Source: Gimesia sp.
GTDB taxonomy: Bacteria > Planctomycetota > Planctomycetia > Planctomycetales > Planctomycetaceae
Direction: 5' to 3'
DNA: 64,000 nucleotides
Assembly: GCF_040219335.1 (NCBI RefSeq)
Contig: NZ_JAVJSQ010000029.1
Coordinates: forward strand, 620,001 to 684,000
This document shows positions 9,862 to 19,845 of the stretch, in pieces. Position 1 is the first letter of the stretch; every line of letters begins with the position of its first letter. The notes beneath the pieces were generated by a model. That model was given only the letters and a program-made list of their open reading frames with translations. It made no database searches and was not told where the DNA came from. A program made the translations under genes and the position numbers.

Positions 9862-9931
9862 CGATCTGTTCAGTCAACAGATCGTGATATTTACATAGAA
9901 AAGGGCCTTCAGAACTTTCTGAAGGCCCTTT
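9862..9931 (+). terminator. Twin-hairpin terminator
   Basis: Two stems in series. The first pairs CGATCTGTT with AACAGATCG (9862-9884). The second is very strong, AAAGGGCCTTCAG with CTGAAGGCCCTTT (9900-9931), followed by TCTCTG. Confidence 0.85.
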
Positions 9932-10379
9932 CTCTGCGCCTGGGGGTCGCTCCTGAACCTCTGTGGCGGTCATTTCGTTCCGGAAACATCCGGTATAGAT
10001 TGCCGGGTTTTTGCAGACAGACTGAGTTCCTGCTTGGAATTGGGTCTTTGGTCTGCTATCATCGACTACTGAACACTGCTTTCGGTATGGAAGTGTCGTG
10101 TTCGCATCCCGTGCTCTCCCTTCGCTACGAAATCCGTGGTGAACCTGCCTGAGAGTCTCAAGTTGAAATGATACCTGCCTGAGAAGACTTACCTGAAAAC
10201 ATCCAACCTGATTTTTCACACCGTAGCTGAACCCGGCTTACGTAACCCGCATTTAAATTTGTGCTGTTCACTCATCCAGAGAGGCTGCAGACCACGGTCT
10301 GCTCAGGGGCACATTCCCGCTTCTGCCCGGGTGATTGATGTTTGTATTTATTGATTTGAACCTGATTCTGGAGTTACCC
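9932..10379 (+). other. Intergenic region before the DUF1559 gene
   Basis: No gene supported. The 12-mer ACCTGCCTGAGA occurs twice, at 10143 and 10173, exactly 30 bp apart, which would place both copies on one face of the helix (three turns). Could be a regulator site or chance. Confidence 0.4.
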
Positions 10380-11327
10380 ATGAGCGCTCGCAAACGAGGA
10401 TTCACTCTGATCGAACTACTGGTGGTGATTGCCATCATTGCCATTCTGATCGCTTTACTGCTACCCGCCGTCCAACAGGCGCGGGAAGCCGCCCGTCGCA
10501 GTACCTGTAAGAACAATCTGAAGCAGATTGGTGTGGCACTGCATAACTATCTGGAAACACATTCCACATTTCCCCCCGGGATTACCCGGGCACAGGGGCA
10601 TCCTTATGGACCGGTCGAAGGCTGGAACACTGGTAAAGTGCTCTGGTCGGCATTTATTCTGCCCTTCATGGATCAGGGACCTTTGTATAACAAAATCAAC
10701 TTTCAGGTTGCCGACCCGGGGCGGAATTCGGTGAACGCTGAAGCACGCAACGCGATTCTGCCCATTTATCGTTGCCCCAGTGATCCGGGCGGAAAGAATC
10801 TGACCAACTCCAGTGCCGGCCCGAGCAACTACACGGGATGTGTCGGAAACAGCCCCCTGGGAGCGGTTTCCGGCGGAGGCAGCTCTTACCAGAACAACGG
10901 GACCTCGGTGTTCTTCACCGACAGTAAAACGAAGATCCGGGATATCACCGACGGAACTTCGAACACAATGATGGTCTCCGAACTGCTGGTCGGGTCGGAA
11001 TACCGGAACTACGGTAACGTGAGTGGTGGTGGCCTGCTGGATGACTGCAGCACCACTGCCAGCACCAACCGTTATCGGGGTGAATCCTGGTTCAAAGGGG
11101 ATGCATCCATTCGCTGGGCATACCTGACGGTCTTCCCGCCGAATCATGATCTGGCCTGCCGAACCTTCCAGGAATATGCGAACGCACCCGCAGCCAGTAA
11201 GCATGTGGGCGGCGTACATATCCTGCTCTGCGATGGCTCTGTCCGTTTTGTCTCTGACAACATTCACCTGGGGACCTGGCAGAATCTGGGGAATAAGTCG
11301 GATGACAATGTGCTGGGCGAATTTTAA
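10380..11327 (+). CDS. DUF1559 prepilin-type protein (H-X9-DG family)
   Basis: 315 residues from the ATG at 10380, preceded by GGAG; a start 15 codons earlier is possible but unlikely. The N-terminus is a type IV prepilin/pseudopilin signal, RGFTLIELLVVIAIIAILIA, cut after the Gly and methylated on Phe in known pilins, followed by the family stretch AVQQAREAARRSTCKNNLKQ. The C-terminus has HVGGVHILLCDGSVRF, the H-X9-DG motif. Planctomycete genomes carry dozens of these; they are thought to be surface pseudopilins, role unproven. Likely paired with the next lipoprotein gene, as is common for this family. Confidence 0.95.
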   Translation: MSARKRGFTLIELLVVIAIIAILIALLLPAVQQAREAARRSTCKNNLKQIGVALHNYLETHSTFPPGITRAQGHPYGPVEGWNTGKVLWSAFILPFMDQGPLYNKINFQVADPGRNSVNAEARNAILPIYRCPSDPGGKNLTNSSAGPSNYTGCVGNSPLGAVSGGGSSYQNNGTSVFFTDSKTKIRDITDGTSNTMMVSELLVGSEYRNYGNVSGGGLLDDCSTTASTNRYRGESWFKGDASIRWAYLTVFPPNHDLACRTFQEYANAPAASKHVGGVHILLCDGSVRFVSDNIHLGTWQNLGNKSDDNVLGEF

Positions 11328-11435
11328 TTCCAGCCGTCTCCGATCATTCTGATCGAATTGAGTTCAACTTCTGCAACCGGCTTTGTGTTTTCAAAGCCGG
11401 TTGCTTCATCTGATTACAGTTACAGGAAATCAAAA

Positions 11436-11882
11436 ATGGATGGGATGCGCCCGACCAGTCTCTGTTTTTTTGCGTTGTTGTTGATGTTAGTGCCGGGATG
11501 TAGTGGGAGTTCCGAACTGCAGTTCTCCACTGCCTCGGTGGGAGGAAGCGTCAGCTTCCGGGGAAAACCCCTGGAGACGGGTAAAATCCGTTTCATTCCC
11601 GATGGGGAAGTCATTGATGGCAAAGTCGCGGGTAAGGCCGTGTTTGCTGACATCAAGGATGGGAAATACTCGGTTCCCGCTGAGAAGGGAGTGACGGTAG
11701 GCAAGAACCGTGTCGAGATTAAAAGCTATCGCGGGACCGGCAAGAAGATGGTCAGTTCCGCCGGTGATGGCGAAAAAATTGAGGTCGAAGAACAGTTCAT
11801 TCCCGCGGACTACAATTCCAAATCCACACTTTCTGCCCAGATTCAGGAAGGGGAGAACACGGTTGACTTCGAGTTGAAATAA
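11436..11882 (+). CDS. Lipoprotein with carboxypeptidase-regulatory-like fold
   Basis: 148 residues from the ATG at 11436 (ACAGGAAA upstream). A short signal ends in LMLVPGC, so Cys 22 is the likely acylation site. The body SVGGSVSFRGKPLETGKIRFIP...KAVFADIKDGKYSVPAEKGVTVGKNRVEI matches the beta-sandwich found in planctomycete lipoproteins that follow DUF1559 genes, often called transthyretin-like or carboxypeptidase-regulatory-like. I infer an outer-surface partner of the pseudopilin. The pair ends at a strong terminator. Confidence 0.82.
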   Translation: MDGMRPTSLCFFALLLMLVPGCSGSSELQFSTASVGGSVSFRGKPLETGKIRFIPDGEVIDGKVAGKAVFADIKDGKYSVPAEKGVTVGKNRVEIKSYRGTGKKMVSSAGDGEKIEVEEQFIPADYNSKSTLSAQIQEGENTVDFELK

Positions 11883-11910
11883 CGGCTCTTTTGTTGCTGA
11901 TGATTTGACC

Positions 11911-11950
11911 ACGCCCTGTCGGCCTGAGAGAATTCAGGCTGGCAGGGCGT
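11911..11950 (+). terminator. Terminator after the pseudopilin/lipoprotein pair
   Basis: ACGCCCTG with CAGGGCGT outer stem and GCCTGA with TCAGGC inner stem, followed by TTTTTC. Very strong. Confidence 0.9.
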
Positions 11951-11989
11951 TTTTCATTTCCGGGTCACCACAAGCAACGGGCATTGTTG

Positions 11990-13333
11990 ATGTCGCATTT
12001 CCTCAGAACGATCTATTTCCTGGCGATTTGTTGTCTGTTGATGCTGCCTGTCCAAGGGGCGGAGCAGGGAAGCGGGGGACGCGTTGTGCAGGCCCGGACA
12101 TTCATCGAGCAATTAGACCGGGGGGAAGCATCCCAGGCCGTCCGGGAATTTGATGCGGTGATGGCCAAAGCACTCTCAGCCGAACGGTTGCAGGCCCTCT
12201 GGGTGTCTCTGGAGCAGCAGCAGGGACCGTTCCAGAAGATTCAAAGCACACGCGTTGAAATCAAAGCGCCTTACGAGATTGTGCTGGTGAGCTGCCAGTT
12301 TGAAAAAAAACGTGTGATGGCGCGGGTTGTCTATGCGAAAAACAACTTGATCAGCGGGCTCTTTTTTAAGCCGGATGGGGAGTATCAAAGACCGGGCTAT
12401 GTGGATCCTCGGAAATTCACCGAAGAACCGCTGGTGATCGGCAAAGGGCTCTGGGAACTGCCGGGAACCTTGTCGCTGCCGGTCGGGGAGGGGCCCTTTC
12501 CCGCGGTGATCCTGGTGCATGGTTCCGGTCCCCAGGACCGCAATGAGACGGTTGGCCCTAATCAGCCGTTCAAGGATCTGGCGCAAGGGCTCGCTTCGCG
12601 GGGGCTTGCCGTGCTTCGCTACGACAAGCGGGCCTACCACCATCGCCTGAAAATGGCCCTGCTTTCACAGAGGATCACAGTCAGGGAAGAGACTGTGGAG
12701 GACGCGGCCCTTGCCGTCCAGCAGCTTGCCGGGGATCCGCGCATTGATGCGAAGCGAATTGTGGTGCTGGGACACAGCCTGGGCGGCTATCTGCTGCCCA
12801 GGATTGCAGCGGAGAGCAAGCAGGTTGCTGGTCTGATCAGCCTGGCTGGATCGGTCAGGCCGCTGGAGGATCTGATTCTTGATCAGACACAGTACCTGTC
12901 CCAGCTGGACGGGAAGGTGACGCGTGAGGAGCAGGCGCAGCTCGATGCCCTGGCGGTCCAGGTGGAGCGAGTCAGGTCGACGGAATTGAGCGAGTCGGTT
13001 TCGGCTGTGGATTTACCTCTGAGCGTGCCGGCCAGCTACTGGCTGGACCTGCAGGGGTATCAGCCCGCCCAGGCTGCCAGAACGCTCTCACAGCCCCTGT
13101 TGATCCTGCAGGGGGAACGGGACTATCAGGTCACTATGGAAGACTTCAGGCTCTGGAAAGAGGCACTGGCTGAACGGAAAGATGTCCGCCTGCTTTCGTA
13201 TCCCGGACTGAACCATCTCCTGATGGCAGGGGAGGGAAAGAGCCTCCCTGCGGAGTACCTGGTTCCAGGGCATGTCTCTGAAAATGTGATCCAGGACATT
13301 GCGGATTGGGTAAAAGCGCTCAGGCCGTTGTGA
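11990..13333 (+). CDS. Secreted alpha/beta hydrolase with DUF3887-like N-terminal domain
   Basis: 447 residues from the ATG at 11990; a TTG two codons earlier is also in frame and neither has a good ribosome site. Signal peptide about 1-24 (FLAICCLLMLPVQGA). Residues about 30-125 resemble the DUF3887 helper domain (ARTFIEQLDRGEASQAVREF, then FQKIQSTRVE). The hydrolase has oxyanion stretch VILVHGSGPQDRN, nucleophile elbow GHSLGG with Ser 263, acid in LILQGERDYQVT and His in PGLNHLL. Probably a carboxylesterase-like enzyme acting outside the cytoplasm; substrate unknown. Confidence 0.88.
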   Translation: MSHFLRTIYFLAICCLLMLPVQGAEQGSGGRVVQARTFIEQLDRGEASQAVREFDAVMAKALSAERLQALWVSLEQQQGPFQKIQSTRVEIKAPYEIVLVSCQFEKKRVMARVVYAKNNLISGLFFKPDGEYQRPGYVDPRKFTEEPLVIGKGLWELPGTLSLPVGEGPFPAVILVHGSGPQDRNETVGPNQPFKDLAQGLASRGLAVLRYDKRAYHHRLKMALLSQRITVREETVEDAALAVQQLAGDPRIDAKRIVVLGHSLGGYLLPRIAAESKQVAGLISLAGSVRPLEDLILDQTQYLSQLDGKVTREEQAQLDALAVQVERVRSTELSESVSAVDLPLSVPASYWLDLQGYQPAQAARTLSQPLLILQGERDYQVTMEDFRLWKEALAERKDVRLLSYPGLNHLLMAGEGKSLPAEYLVPGHVSENVIQDIADWVKALRPL

Positions 13334-13640
13334 TAGCCAGGTTACAGGGACAGGTCCCGGTGCTCCTGCCTGAGTCTTGTGCAGTTTTTCGGCAGACGCG
13401 AATAAAGGTTGCACACGGAATCTTAATTGAGGGGTAGCGTAGATGTGGAGCGGGTTAAGATTGGGTTCAAAGTTGAATTAACTAAGTGTATGCCGTTGCT
13501 TTGGATATGGCTTTTTTATATTACAGTGGACATACCGTTTGATCAGTTTTTTTGAGACTGTTCCCGTTTCGGCACATGATTCGCCATTGCTGTTAAATCA
13601 GTATGAATCCCAGCCGACCCTCATTTATTTTAGTTGGATA
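13334..13640 (+). other. Intergenic region
   Basis: No gene recognised. A+T-rich part near 13490-13525 (TTGCTT, then TATATT after a short spacer) may be a promoter for the small gene that follows, but the spacing is poor. Confidence 0.3.
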
Positions 13641-13991
13641 ATGGCTATGTCTTTGCAGATCTTACAAAAGCCCCGTCGTGCCTTTGCAGAAGAAACAACA
13701 ATCCTGGACGGTCTCCGCAAAAGCCTGAAACCTGTCGTTGAACAGTCCGCATCTGTGTCGGCGGCTGCCAGCCAGTGGGAATCATGTCCGGAAGCAGAAG
13801 AACTGGAAACAGAGATCGTTTCCGGGACGCATCAGCAAGTTCGTAATATCAAAGTCCGCTGTGATCATGCGGGAATCACCGTTTATGGTGTCAGCTCCAG
13901 CTACTACCTGAAACAACTGGTGACCACAATCGTACAGACCTTCGCCCCTTCGGTTCCTCTGATGAACCGGGTGATGGTGAAAGTGAAATAA
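13641..13991 (+). CDS. Small conserved-looking protein, BON-like C-terminal segment
   Basis: 116 residues from the ATG at 13641; a second ATG follows two codons later, and the open frame begins earlier at 13539 without support. The C-terminal 50 residues (VRNIKVRCDHAGITVYGVSSSYYLKQLVTTIVQ) recall the beta-alpha-beta pattern of a BON/OsmY half domain: VxVxxxxGxVxLxGxVxSxxxK. The N-terminal half is low in predicted structure. No signal peptide. If BON-like it would bind membrane or protein partners; this is inference. Followed by a strong bidirectional terminator. Confidence 0.6.
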   Translation: MAMSLQILQKPRRAFAEETTILDGLRKSLKPVVEQSASVSAAASQWESCPEAEELETEIVSGTHQQVRNIKVRCDHAGITVYGVSSSYYLKQLVTTIVQTFAPSVPLMNRVMVKVK

Positions 13992-14045
13992 GCCCGGGTT
14001 CTCTGACGCTGCCTGACTGGACCCCCAGGCAGTCTCTGACCCAAT

Positions 14046-14083
14046 AAAAAAGCGACGTGAAACAGGTTTCACGTCGCTTTTTT
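14046..14083. terminator. Bidirectional terminator between the BON-like gene and greA
   Basis: AAAAAAGCGACGTGAAAC pairs perfectly with GTTTCACGTCGCTTTTTT; A and T runs on the two sides serve both converging genes. Confidence 0.92.
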
Positions 14084-14103
14084 TATTTTCAGACGAGCGG
14101 TGC

Positions 14104-14589
14104 TCAGTCTTCCATATCTTCGATTTCCAGGACTTCAAAGTGGAGTTTTCCAGAGGGAACATCGACTTCCACCTTATCTCCGACTTTTTTGTTCAGCAGT
14201 CCCTGGGCCAGCGGGCTGGAGGTCAGGATCTTCATGACTTCGCCCATGTAGTCCTCTTCACCCGGGCCGACGAATTCGTACTTTTCGTCCAGTCCATCGT
14301 CGAGGTTTTTTACGGTGACGACAGAGCCATAGGTGACCTGCCCTTTAGGCATGGACGATTTATCAGCAATATAGCAGCTGGCAAGTTTTGATTTCAGCTT
14401 GCTGATTTTCAGGTTCGTCATCCCCTGTGCTTCTCGCTGGGCATGGTATTCTGCGTTTTCTTTCAAGTCCCCTTCGGCCCGGGCATCGGCGATTCTCTGA
14501 GCGATATCAGGCAGGACTTCGTTTTCGAGATGGCGGATCTCTTCACGCAGTTTATCATAACCTTCTTGTGAGATTGGATGACGGTCCAC
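14104..14589 (-). CDS. greA: Transcription elongation factor GreA
   Basis: Rescues backtracked RNA polymerase by stimulating transcript cleavage. A GTG at 14587-14589 preceded by GGGAG at eight bases is the best start and gives 161 residues, beginning [18 protein letters not shown]; an in-frame TTG lies five codons earlier inside the ribosome site. The N-terminal coiled coil holds [20 protein letters not shown], with the catalytic acidic tip, and the C-terminal FKBP-like domain ends [13 protein letters not shown]. Single gene with terminators on both sides. Confidence 0.96.
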   Translation of the reverse strand: MDRHPISQEGYDKLREEIRHLENEVLPDIAQRIADARAEGDLKENAEYHAQREAQGMTNLKISKLKSKLASCYIADKSSMPKGQVTYGSVVTVKNLDDGLDEKYEFVGPGEEDYMGEVMKILTSSPLAQGLLNKKVGDKVEVDVPSGKLHFEVLEIEDMED

Positions 14590-14638
14590 TATTTTGACTC
14601 CCAATTTTCTAACGTCTATTTTTGATTCTACCTATAAC

Positions 14639-14671
14639 AAAAACGGGCGACGCGGAGTGCCACCCGTTTTT
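14639..14671. terminator. Terminator between the oxidoreductase gene and greA
   Basis: AAAAACGGG and CCCGTTTTT pair, closing an inner GC-rich loop. The T run serves the minus-strand sugar operon, which ends at 14720. Confidence 0.8.
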
Positions 14672-14719
14672 GTAAATTCTGATTGAGTAAGCATTATAGC
14701 AGAAAACCTGACTGCAATG

Positions 14720-15877
14720 CTATGCTATTTCGACCCATTGCTTTTCTTTTGCACTTTGCAGGACCGCGTCGCAGACTTTCTGGGTCTCGAGGGCGGAACG
14801 GAAGTCGGGCTGAGTCGGTTTGCCGGTATCCAGTCCCTGGAAGAAGTCGGCCAGGGCATTGGTGAAGGTGTGCTCGTAACCGATGGTACAGCCGGGAACC
14901 CACCATTTATCCATGTAGGGATGCTCGAAGTTGGTGACGTGAATCCGCCGCCAGCCGGTAACGTGGTCTTCGACCTTTTTGCCGGTGGTGGGGTTGGCGT
15001 ATTCGAAGAACTGCAGAATCTGCGGATCTTCCAGATCGAAGTAGACCGAGCCGGCTTCACCGTTGAGTTCGAACGTATTGAAGTTCTTACGACCGCGGGC
15101 ATAGCGGGAGCTTTCGAAGGTTCCCATGGAGCCGTTGGCGAAGCGGGCGAGGAACATGCAGGCATCGTCGATTTCGACCTTGGTCTTTTCGCCGGTTTCC
15201 TGGTGTACGCGTTCTTTGATGAACGTTTCGGTGGCTGCGGAGACCGAGGTGATCGGGCCGTTAAGCCAGATAGCCGAATCGATGGAGTGGGCCAGCAGGT
15301 CGCCGGTCACGCCGCTACCAGCGACTTTGGCATCCAGACGCCAGAGTGTCGCACCCCCCTGGGGAACGTCTTCGGCGATGGTCCAGTCCTGCAGGTACTG
15401 GGCGCGGTAGTGGAAAGGCCGTCCGATGCGGTTTTCGTCCACCAGCTGTTTAGCGAGGGTGATCGAAGGGACACGGCGGTAGTTGAACCAGACCATGTTG
15501 GCGACACCCGCTTTTTCGATCGCTTCGGTCATGGCGACGGCTTCAGCGACATTCATGGCCAGCGGTTTTTCGCAGAGGACCATTTTACCGGCTTCCGCAG
15601 CAGCGATAGCGATATCGTGGTGCGAATTGTTGGGGGTGGTGATGTCGATCAGGTCGATATCGTCCCGTTCAATCAGTTTTCGCCAGTCGGTTTCGTAGGA
15701 CTCCCAGCCCCAGTTGTCTGCGAAGTCTTTGATTTTGTCTTCGCTACGGGCACAGCAGGCCTGCAGAACGGGGGTGTGATCGATATCGAAAAACTTGCCG
15801 ACCTGACGATAAGCATTGGAGTGGGTACGTCCCATGAATCCGTAGCCGATGAGGCCGACGCGAACTGGTTTGGTCAT
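14720..15877 (-). CDS. Gfo/Idh/MocA-family oxidoreductase
   Basis: 385 residues. N-terminal Rossmann fold with [13 protein letters not shown], and the EKP signature in [14 protein letters not shown], whose Lys is catalytic in relatives; C-terminal beta-sheet domain binds the sugar or polyol. NAD(P)-dependent oxidation of a cyclic polyol or sugar is the likely reaction, substrate not readable. AAGGAG precedes the ATG. Third gene of a cluster transcribed cupin, TIM barrel, oxidoreductase; spacing to the TIM-barrel gene is 66 bases, so co-transcription is likely. Confidence 0.93.
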   Translation of the reverse strand: MTKPVRVGLIGYGFMGRTHSNAYRQVGKFFDIDHTPVLQACCARSEDKIKDFADNWGWESYETDWRKLIERDDIDLIDITTPNNSHHDIAIAAAEAGKMVLCEKPLAMNVAEAVAMTEAIEKAGVANMVWFNYRRVPSITLAKQLVDENRIGRPFHYRAQYLQDWTIAEDVPQGGATLWRLDAKVAGSGVTGDLLAHSIDSAIWLNGPITSVSAATETFIKERVHQETGEKTKVEIDDACMFLARFANGSMGTFESSRYARGRKNFNTFELNGEAGSVYFDLEDPQILQFFEYANPTTGKKVEDHVTGWRRIHVTNFEHPYMDKWWVPGCTIGYEHTFTNALADFFQGLDTGKPTQPDFRSALETQKVCDAVLQSAKEKQWVEIA

Positions 15878-15943
15878 TGGTGTGACTCCTTGTCGTTTAA
15901 AATTAAAAATGCAGGTTTAAGTCAGTTGATCAGCGGTGAGAAA

Positions 15944-16996
15944 TCAGGACCATCCGTGAGCGTTTCTAACGCTGATCATGGCTGCCAGGATGTCGTTCCA
16001 GGTCTGTGGGTTCATCATGACTTCGTTGGAGAACATACAGCCGTCCCAGCAGATATGCTCGAATTTCTTTGTCAGCTCACCCTTGCCGTCACGCAGCCAG
16101 TAGCCGGCCCGTTTGGTGATGTCGAGCTTGCCGTTGGGATCGTTGGGCAGACAGTGCCGACCGGTTTTGTCGTGTGAACCGGTGCCGTGTACGGTGCCGT
16201 CGTTCTGGGCGACGTGGAAGTCGATGGTCCAGGGACGCAGGGCATCGGTCAGAGTGGTGTAAGCGGAATCGAAGGTGGCTTCGTCATTCCAGTCGAAGTC
16301 TTCGGGGAGCAGACGGTCTTCGGGGGCGTTGTAACCCATCAGGTAGAGCAGGGTGTGAGACATGTCTGCCTGGAAGCCGACCACGTCGGGACGATCGACC
16401 ATTTCCAGCAACTGGACCATGCGTCTCCAGCTGTGCATGCCGCCCCAGCAGATTTCCCCTTCAGCGGCGAGTCGTTCGCCATGATCGGCGGCGATGTCTG
16501 CTGCCTGTTTGAAGGTGGCAGCGATTTTCGCCTGGTTGCCATCGGGGTCGGCGACCCAGTCGCCAGGTCCGGCAGCGGAGTCGATGCGCACGACGCCATA
16601 GGGACGCACGCCGAGTTCCCGCAGTTTCTTCGCGATACCACAGCCTTTACGAACCTGTTCCAGGAACTGACCGCGTTCTTCGTCGCTGCCCATCGCGGAT
16701 CCACCACCGGTGGGAGGCCAGACGGGAGCCACGACCGAGCCAATGACCAGATTCCGTGACTGAACTTTTTCAGCCAGCTGTTTGAGGTCATCGTCGGTGG
16801 AGTCGATGCTGACATGGGGATCAAACAGGAACAGGTCTGTTCCGTCGAATTTGACGCCGTCCACTTCGGCAGCGGCGGTGAGGTCGAGCATGGTATCCAG
16901 ATCGATGGGGGGCTCGGAATCAGGGCCTTTTCCGACGACACCCGGCCAGGAGGCATTGTGAAGTTTGGGGAGGGTGTTGGCTGCGTTATTACTCAT
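15944..16996 (-). CDS. Sugar phosphate isomerase/epimerase-like TIM-barrel protein
   Basis: 350 residues from the ATG at 16994-16996, chosen because AAGGA lies eight bases upstream; earlier in-frame codons run through the terminator of the previous gene. The xylose-isomerase-like (AP endonuclease family 2) barrel is indicated by [20 protein letters not shown], and likely metal ligands in [24 protein letters not shown] and [10 protein letters not shown]. It probably isomerises or epimerises a keto sugar or inositol derivative. Sits between the cupin and oxidoreductase genes, suggesting a common catabolic route. Confidence 0.87.
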   Translation of the reverse strand: MSNNAANTLPKLHNASWPGVVGKGPDSEPPIDLDTMLDLTAAAEVDGVKFDGTDLFLFDPHVSIDSTDDDLKQLAEKVQSRNLVIGSVVAPVWPPTGGGSAMGSDEERGQFLEQVRKGCGIAKKLRELGVRPYGVVRIDSAAGPGDWVADPDGNQAKIAATFKQAADIAADHGERLAAEGEICWGGMHSWRRMVQLLEMVDRPDVVGFQADMSHTLLYLMGYNAPEDRLLPEDFDWNDEATFDSAYTTLTDALRPWTIDFHVAQNDGTVHGTGSHDKTGRHCLPNDPNGKLDITKRAGYWLRDGKGELTKKFEHICWDGCMFSNEVMMNPQTWNDILAAMISVRNAHGWS

Positions 16997-17040
16997 GAGA
17001 GGGTCCTTCATGTCTGCAGGAGGTATCAGATCGAAATAAA

Positions 17041-17064
17041 AACTGCCCGAGAGGTCGGGCAGTT
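17041..17064 (-). terminator. Terminator between cupin and TIM-barrel genes
   Basis: AACTGCCCGA with TCGGGCAGTT, loop of four, and on the minus strand a following TTTTTATTTC. Its position inside the cluster suggests partial termination or a separate start for the two downstream genes. Confidence 0.8.
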
Positions 17065-17081
17065 GCGTGTGACGGTTCAGT

Positions 17082-18305
17082 TTACTTGTGGTGGTCGCCG
17101 ACGTTCGGAGCGTCGGGGCAGGCGTCGGGACCGAAGTAACGGAGCGAGACGAGAGGCTCACTGCCGGTGTTTTCGATGGTAACGCCTTCTTTCGCGGTTT
17201 TTTCTGTGACGAAGACTTCGTCTTCCGTCATTTCGCCGAAGCGGATCATGGCGGGCGTCTGCAGTCGCAGGTTGCCGATTTTGCCTTCACCCTGGACGGT
17301 GATCCAGCTATAGGCGCCGGTATCCTTGAGGGTGAGTTTTGCGCCCGGATCGACGGTCAGTTCCTTGGCGGTGAAGAGCTGCTCGCCATTGACTTTCCCG
17401 TAGACAACCCAGCGATCAACGTAACCTGCGGCGGCGGTATCGCCAATGGTGATCGGCTCGAGGTAATTGTTATCTTTGAAGTTCGGATCGACGTTGGCTT
17501 CCCAGTCGAGGGCTTCGACGAGGTAGGCATTGTCGTCGTGTTTGTCTTCGGGAAAGTCCTTGGTCAGCAGGGAGCGGTGTACGGCCCGACCTTCGACCAT
17601 TGACTGGTACATGCCAAAGACATCGCTGCCCCACTGAGGTTCGTAGGTCAGGAGACTTCCAGGAGCGTGCAGGACGCAGGGAGGAATCAGCCAGCCGGTA
17701 CCCGGTTTGAGGCGATAGGCTTTGGAGAGGTCCAGAATGCCGTTATCGCCGTTATTCCAGCGATCCAGGCAATCGATGACGTCCTGTTTGGTTGTTCCGG
17801 GTTCCAGCCCCATGAACGTGTAGGGAAAGTTATTCCCGATGGCATTCAGCTGGGGAGGAAAATAGTAGGATTCCGGTTTCCCTTCCTGACCGACTTTGGC
17901 AGCCTGTTCGGAATTCTGGTGCATGTGGTGCGGAATCGGACCCATGTTATCGAAGAATTTAGAGTAGACGGGCCAGCGGTTGTACTTGCCCCAGATGGCG
18001 TCGCCGATGATTTCGCCGCCCAGTTCGCTGATGGCGTCTTTCAGGGTGAATTTTTCACCGCCGAAGACACAGTAGCTGAGGCCTTCGTCATCCGGTGCTC
18101 CTTCGTTGGTAGCGACCGTTGTCGAACCAAACCAGCGTTCATCGATCCCGCCACGGTGTGTTCCCAGGGCATAGTAGTCATTGGGGTGCAGTTTGAGACG
18201 ACGACCAGGCTGCAGGAACGCACGGGGAACCCAGGTAGGAGACAGTCGAAAAATTCCACCACCTTCAGACAGCGCATCGGCGGCTAGTTTGGCAACGTTA
18301 GACAT
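17082..18305 (-). CDS. Cupin-type protein, phosphomannose-isomerase-like
   Basis: 407 residues. Two cupin halves are suggested: the first around [17 protein letters not shown] (likely metal-binding His residues) and [18 protein letters not shown], the second around [21 protein letters not shown]. The first half resembles class I/II mannose-6-phosphate isomerase homologues with HxH-like metal sites, so isomerisation of a hexose or its phosphate is plausible. The ATG has only a weak ribosome site. First gene of the minus-strand sugar cluster. Confidence 0.75.
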   Translation of the reverse strand: MSNVAKLAADALSEGGGIFRLSPTWVPRAFLQPGRRLKLHPNDYYALGTHRGGIDERWFGSTTVATNEGAPDDEGLSYCVFGGEKFTLKDAISELGGEIIGDAIWGKYNRWPVYSKFFDNMGPIPHHMHQNSEQAAKVGQEGKPESYYFPPQLNAIGNNFPYTFMGLEPGTTKQDVIDCLDRWNNGDNGILDLSKAYRLKPGTGWLIPPCVLHAPGSLLTYEPQWGSDVFGMYQSMVEGRAVHRSLLTKDFPEDKHDDNAYLVEALDWEANVDPNFKDNNYLEPITIGDTAAAGYVDRWVVYGKVNGEQLFTAKELTVDPGAKLTLKDTGAYSWITVQGEGKIGNLRLQTPAMIRFGEMTEDEVFVTEKTAKEGVTIENTGSEPLVSLRYFGPDACPDAPNVGDHHK

Positions 18306-18803
18306 TCTAATCTATTCTTTATCAGTATTGAGCTGGCATGCGAGTCGGCGCGACCCCTGACAAAGACCTACCGTCCTGGCCATTTGAGAAAGAAACGCCG
18401 AGCACCAGCGAATTGAATTGTCGTCGGTAGAAACTACCGGAATCGATCAATTTATTGTGATGTTTCAGGTACTTTTTGAAAAGGAAACAGAATTGATTTT
18501 GCCGCTTAATTTGAAAGAATCGGGGGCATTTGATGTGAGAGAGTTGACTTTGTTAATTCTAAAGAACCATTATAAATCAAGGGCTGCAGAGAACGCTGGT
18601 TCGCTTCCGACAGTGGTCGAGTTCGCTTGATCCTGTCTCGTGTGAAGCCCGCGTTACTGCAAAATCTGGAGAAAGCGGGCGATCCCCGGGGCAGGCAACC
18701 TTGTCGTCCCCATATAGCTGCTTAGAATGTACGTTTTGATTTTGTTCAGCGGGGCTCGCTCCGATCTGAACGTTTTTTGAGAACAGACCTGGAACGGGGA
18801 ACA
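18306..18803 (+). other. Divergent intergenic region before argC
   Basis: No gene supported. A 6-bp inverted repeat CGGTAG-AAA-CTACCG at 18425-18439 lies about 120 bases upstream of the cupin start and could be an operator for the sugar cluster. A TTGACT/TATAAA pair near 18545-18575 is too widely spaced to count as a normal promoter. Confidence 0.35.
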
Positions 18804-19817
18804 ATGACCAAAGTTGCCATCATGGGAGCCACGGGGTACGCGGCTCTGGAACTGATCAAAATTCTGCTGCGAAATCCCGAAGTCGAGATCGTCGCGCTGA
18901 CCACACGCTCAGATGAAGCACCGCATATCAGTGAGATTCACCACTCTCTCGAGGGGCGTCTGGATCTGCGTTGTGAGAATCTGTCCGCGGCAGAAATTGC
19001 AGAGCGGGCCGACTTTGTTTTCTGCGCTCTCCCACACGTGGCCAGTATGGAAGTGATCCCGGATCTGCTTGCCGACGGCTGTCGCGTGGTCGATTTGAGT
19101 GCCGACTACCGGTTGAGTGATCCTGCGGTGTACGAGCAGTGGTATCATCATGTGCACATCGATCCGACCCGACTGGGGAGCACGATTTATGGTCTGCCTG
19201 AGCTCGGTGCGGATAAAATTCCCAGTGCCGATCTGATCGCCAATCCCGGCTGTTATACCAGCGCCTCGATTCTGGGACTGGCTCCCCTGATTGCCAACTC
19301 CCTGATTGAACCGACGGGGATTATCATCGACGCGAAAAGTGGCGTCAGTGGTGCGGGGCGGAAACCGAAGCTGGGAACGCTTTACCCGGAATGCAACGAG
19401 AGCATCACCGCTTATGGTGTGGGAACGCATCGGCATACGCCGGAAATCGAAGAAGTCCTGACGACACTGGGCGGAACAGACGTGAAAGTGACTTTCACGC
19501 CGCACCTGACCCCGATGAACCGGGGTATTCTGGCGACCATGTATCCCCGCCTGAAAGAAGATACGAGCCTGGATCATCTGAAAGAAGTTTACCATACCTT
19601 CTATGCAGATAAGCCGTTCGTGCGCATCATCGACCGACTGCCCGCGACCCGGGAAGTGGCGGGGACCAATTATTGTGATATTTCGCTGCAGTCCGCGGGG
19701 AACCAGCTGATTGTCTTTTCGGCAATCGATAACCTGATTAAAGGGGCTGCAGGCGTGGCGGTGCAGAATTTCAATCTGATGGCCGGTTATCCGGAAACGA
19801 CAGGCTTAATTGTCTGA
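18804..19817 (+). CDS. argC: N-acetyl-gamma-glutamyl-phosphate reductase
   Basis: NADPH-dependent third step of arginine synthesis. 337 residues from the ATG at 18804 (GGGGAAC before it). NADP-binding [10 protein letters not shown] at the N-terminus and the catalytic cysteine in IANPGCYTS (Cys 150); the conserved HRHTPEIEE stretch is also present. Followed 28 bases later by argJ, the common pair. Confidence 0.96.
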   Translation: MTKVAIMGATGYAALELIKILLRNPEVEIVALTTRSDEAPHISEIHHSLEGRLDLRCENLSAAEIAERADFVFCALPHVASMEVIPDLLADGCRVVDLSADYRLSDPAVYEQWYHHVHIDPTRLGSTIYGLPELGADKIPSADLIANPGCYTSASILGLAPLIANSLIEPTGIIIDAKSGVSGAGRKPKLGTLYPECNESITAYGVGTHRHTPEIEEVLTTLGGTDVKVTFTPHLTPMNRGILATMYPRLKEDTSLDHLKEVYHTFYADKPFVRIIDRLPATREVAGTNYCDISLQSAGNQLIVFSAIDNLIKGAAGVAVQNFNLMAGYPETTGLIV

Positions 19818-19845
19818 ACCATGATTTCTTTCCGAGGAGAAGCAG

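Noticed and set aside
14717-16177. Long open frame on the plus strand opposite the oxidoreductase and TIM-barrel genes
   Set aside because: It is the shadow of two minus-strand genes with clear family motifs and ribosome sites; its own protein is low in family sense and rich in Gly and Val.
18418-18630. 70-residue frame upstream of argC
   Set aside because: No ribosome site, no known motif and it lies where promoters are expected.
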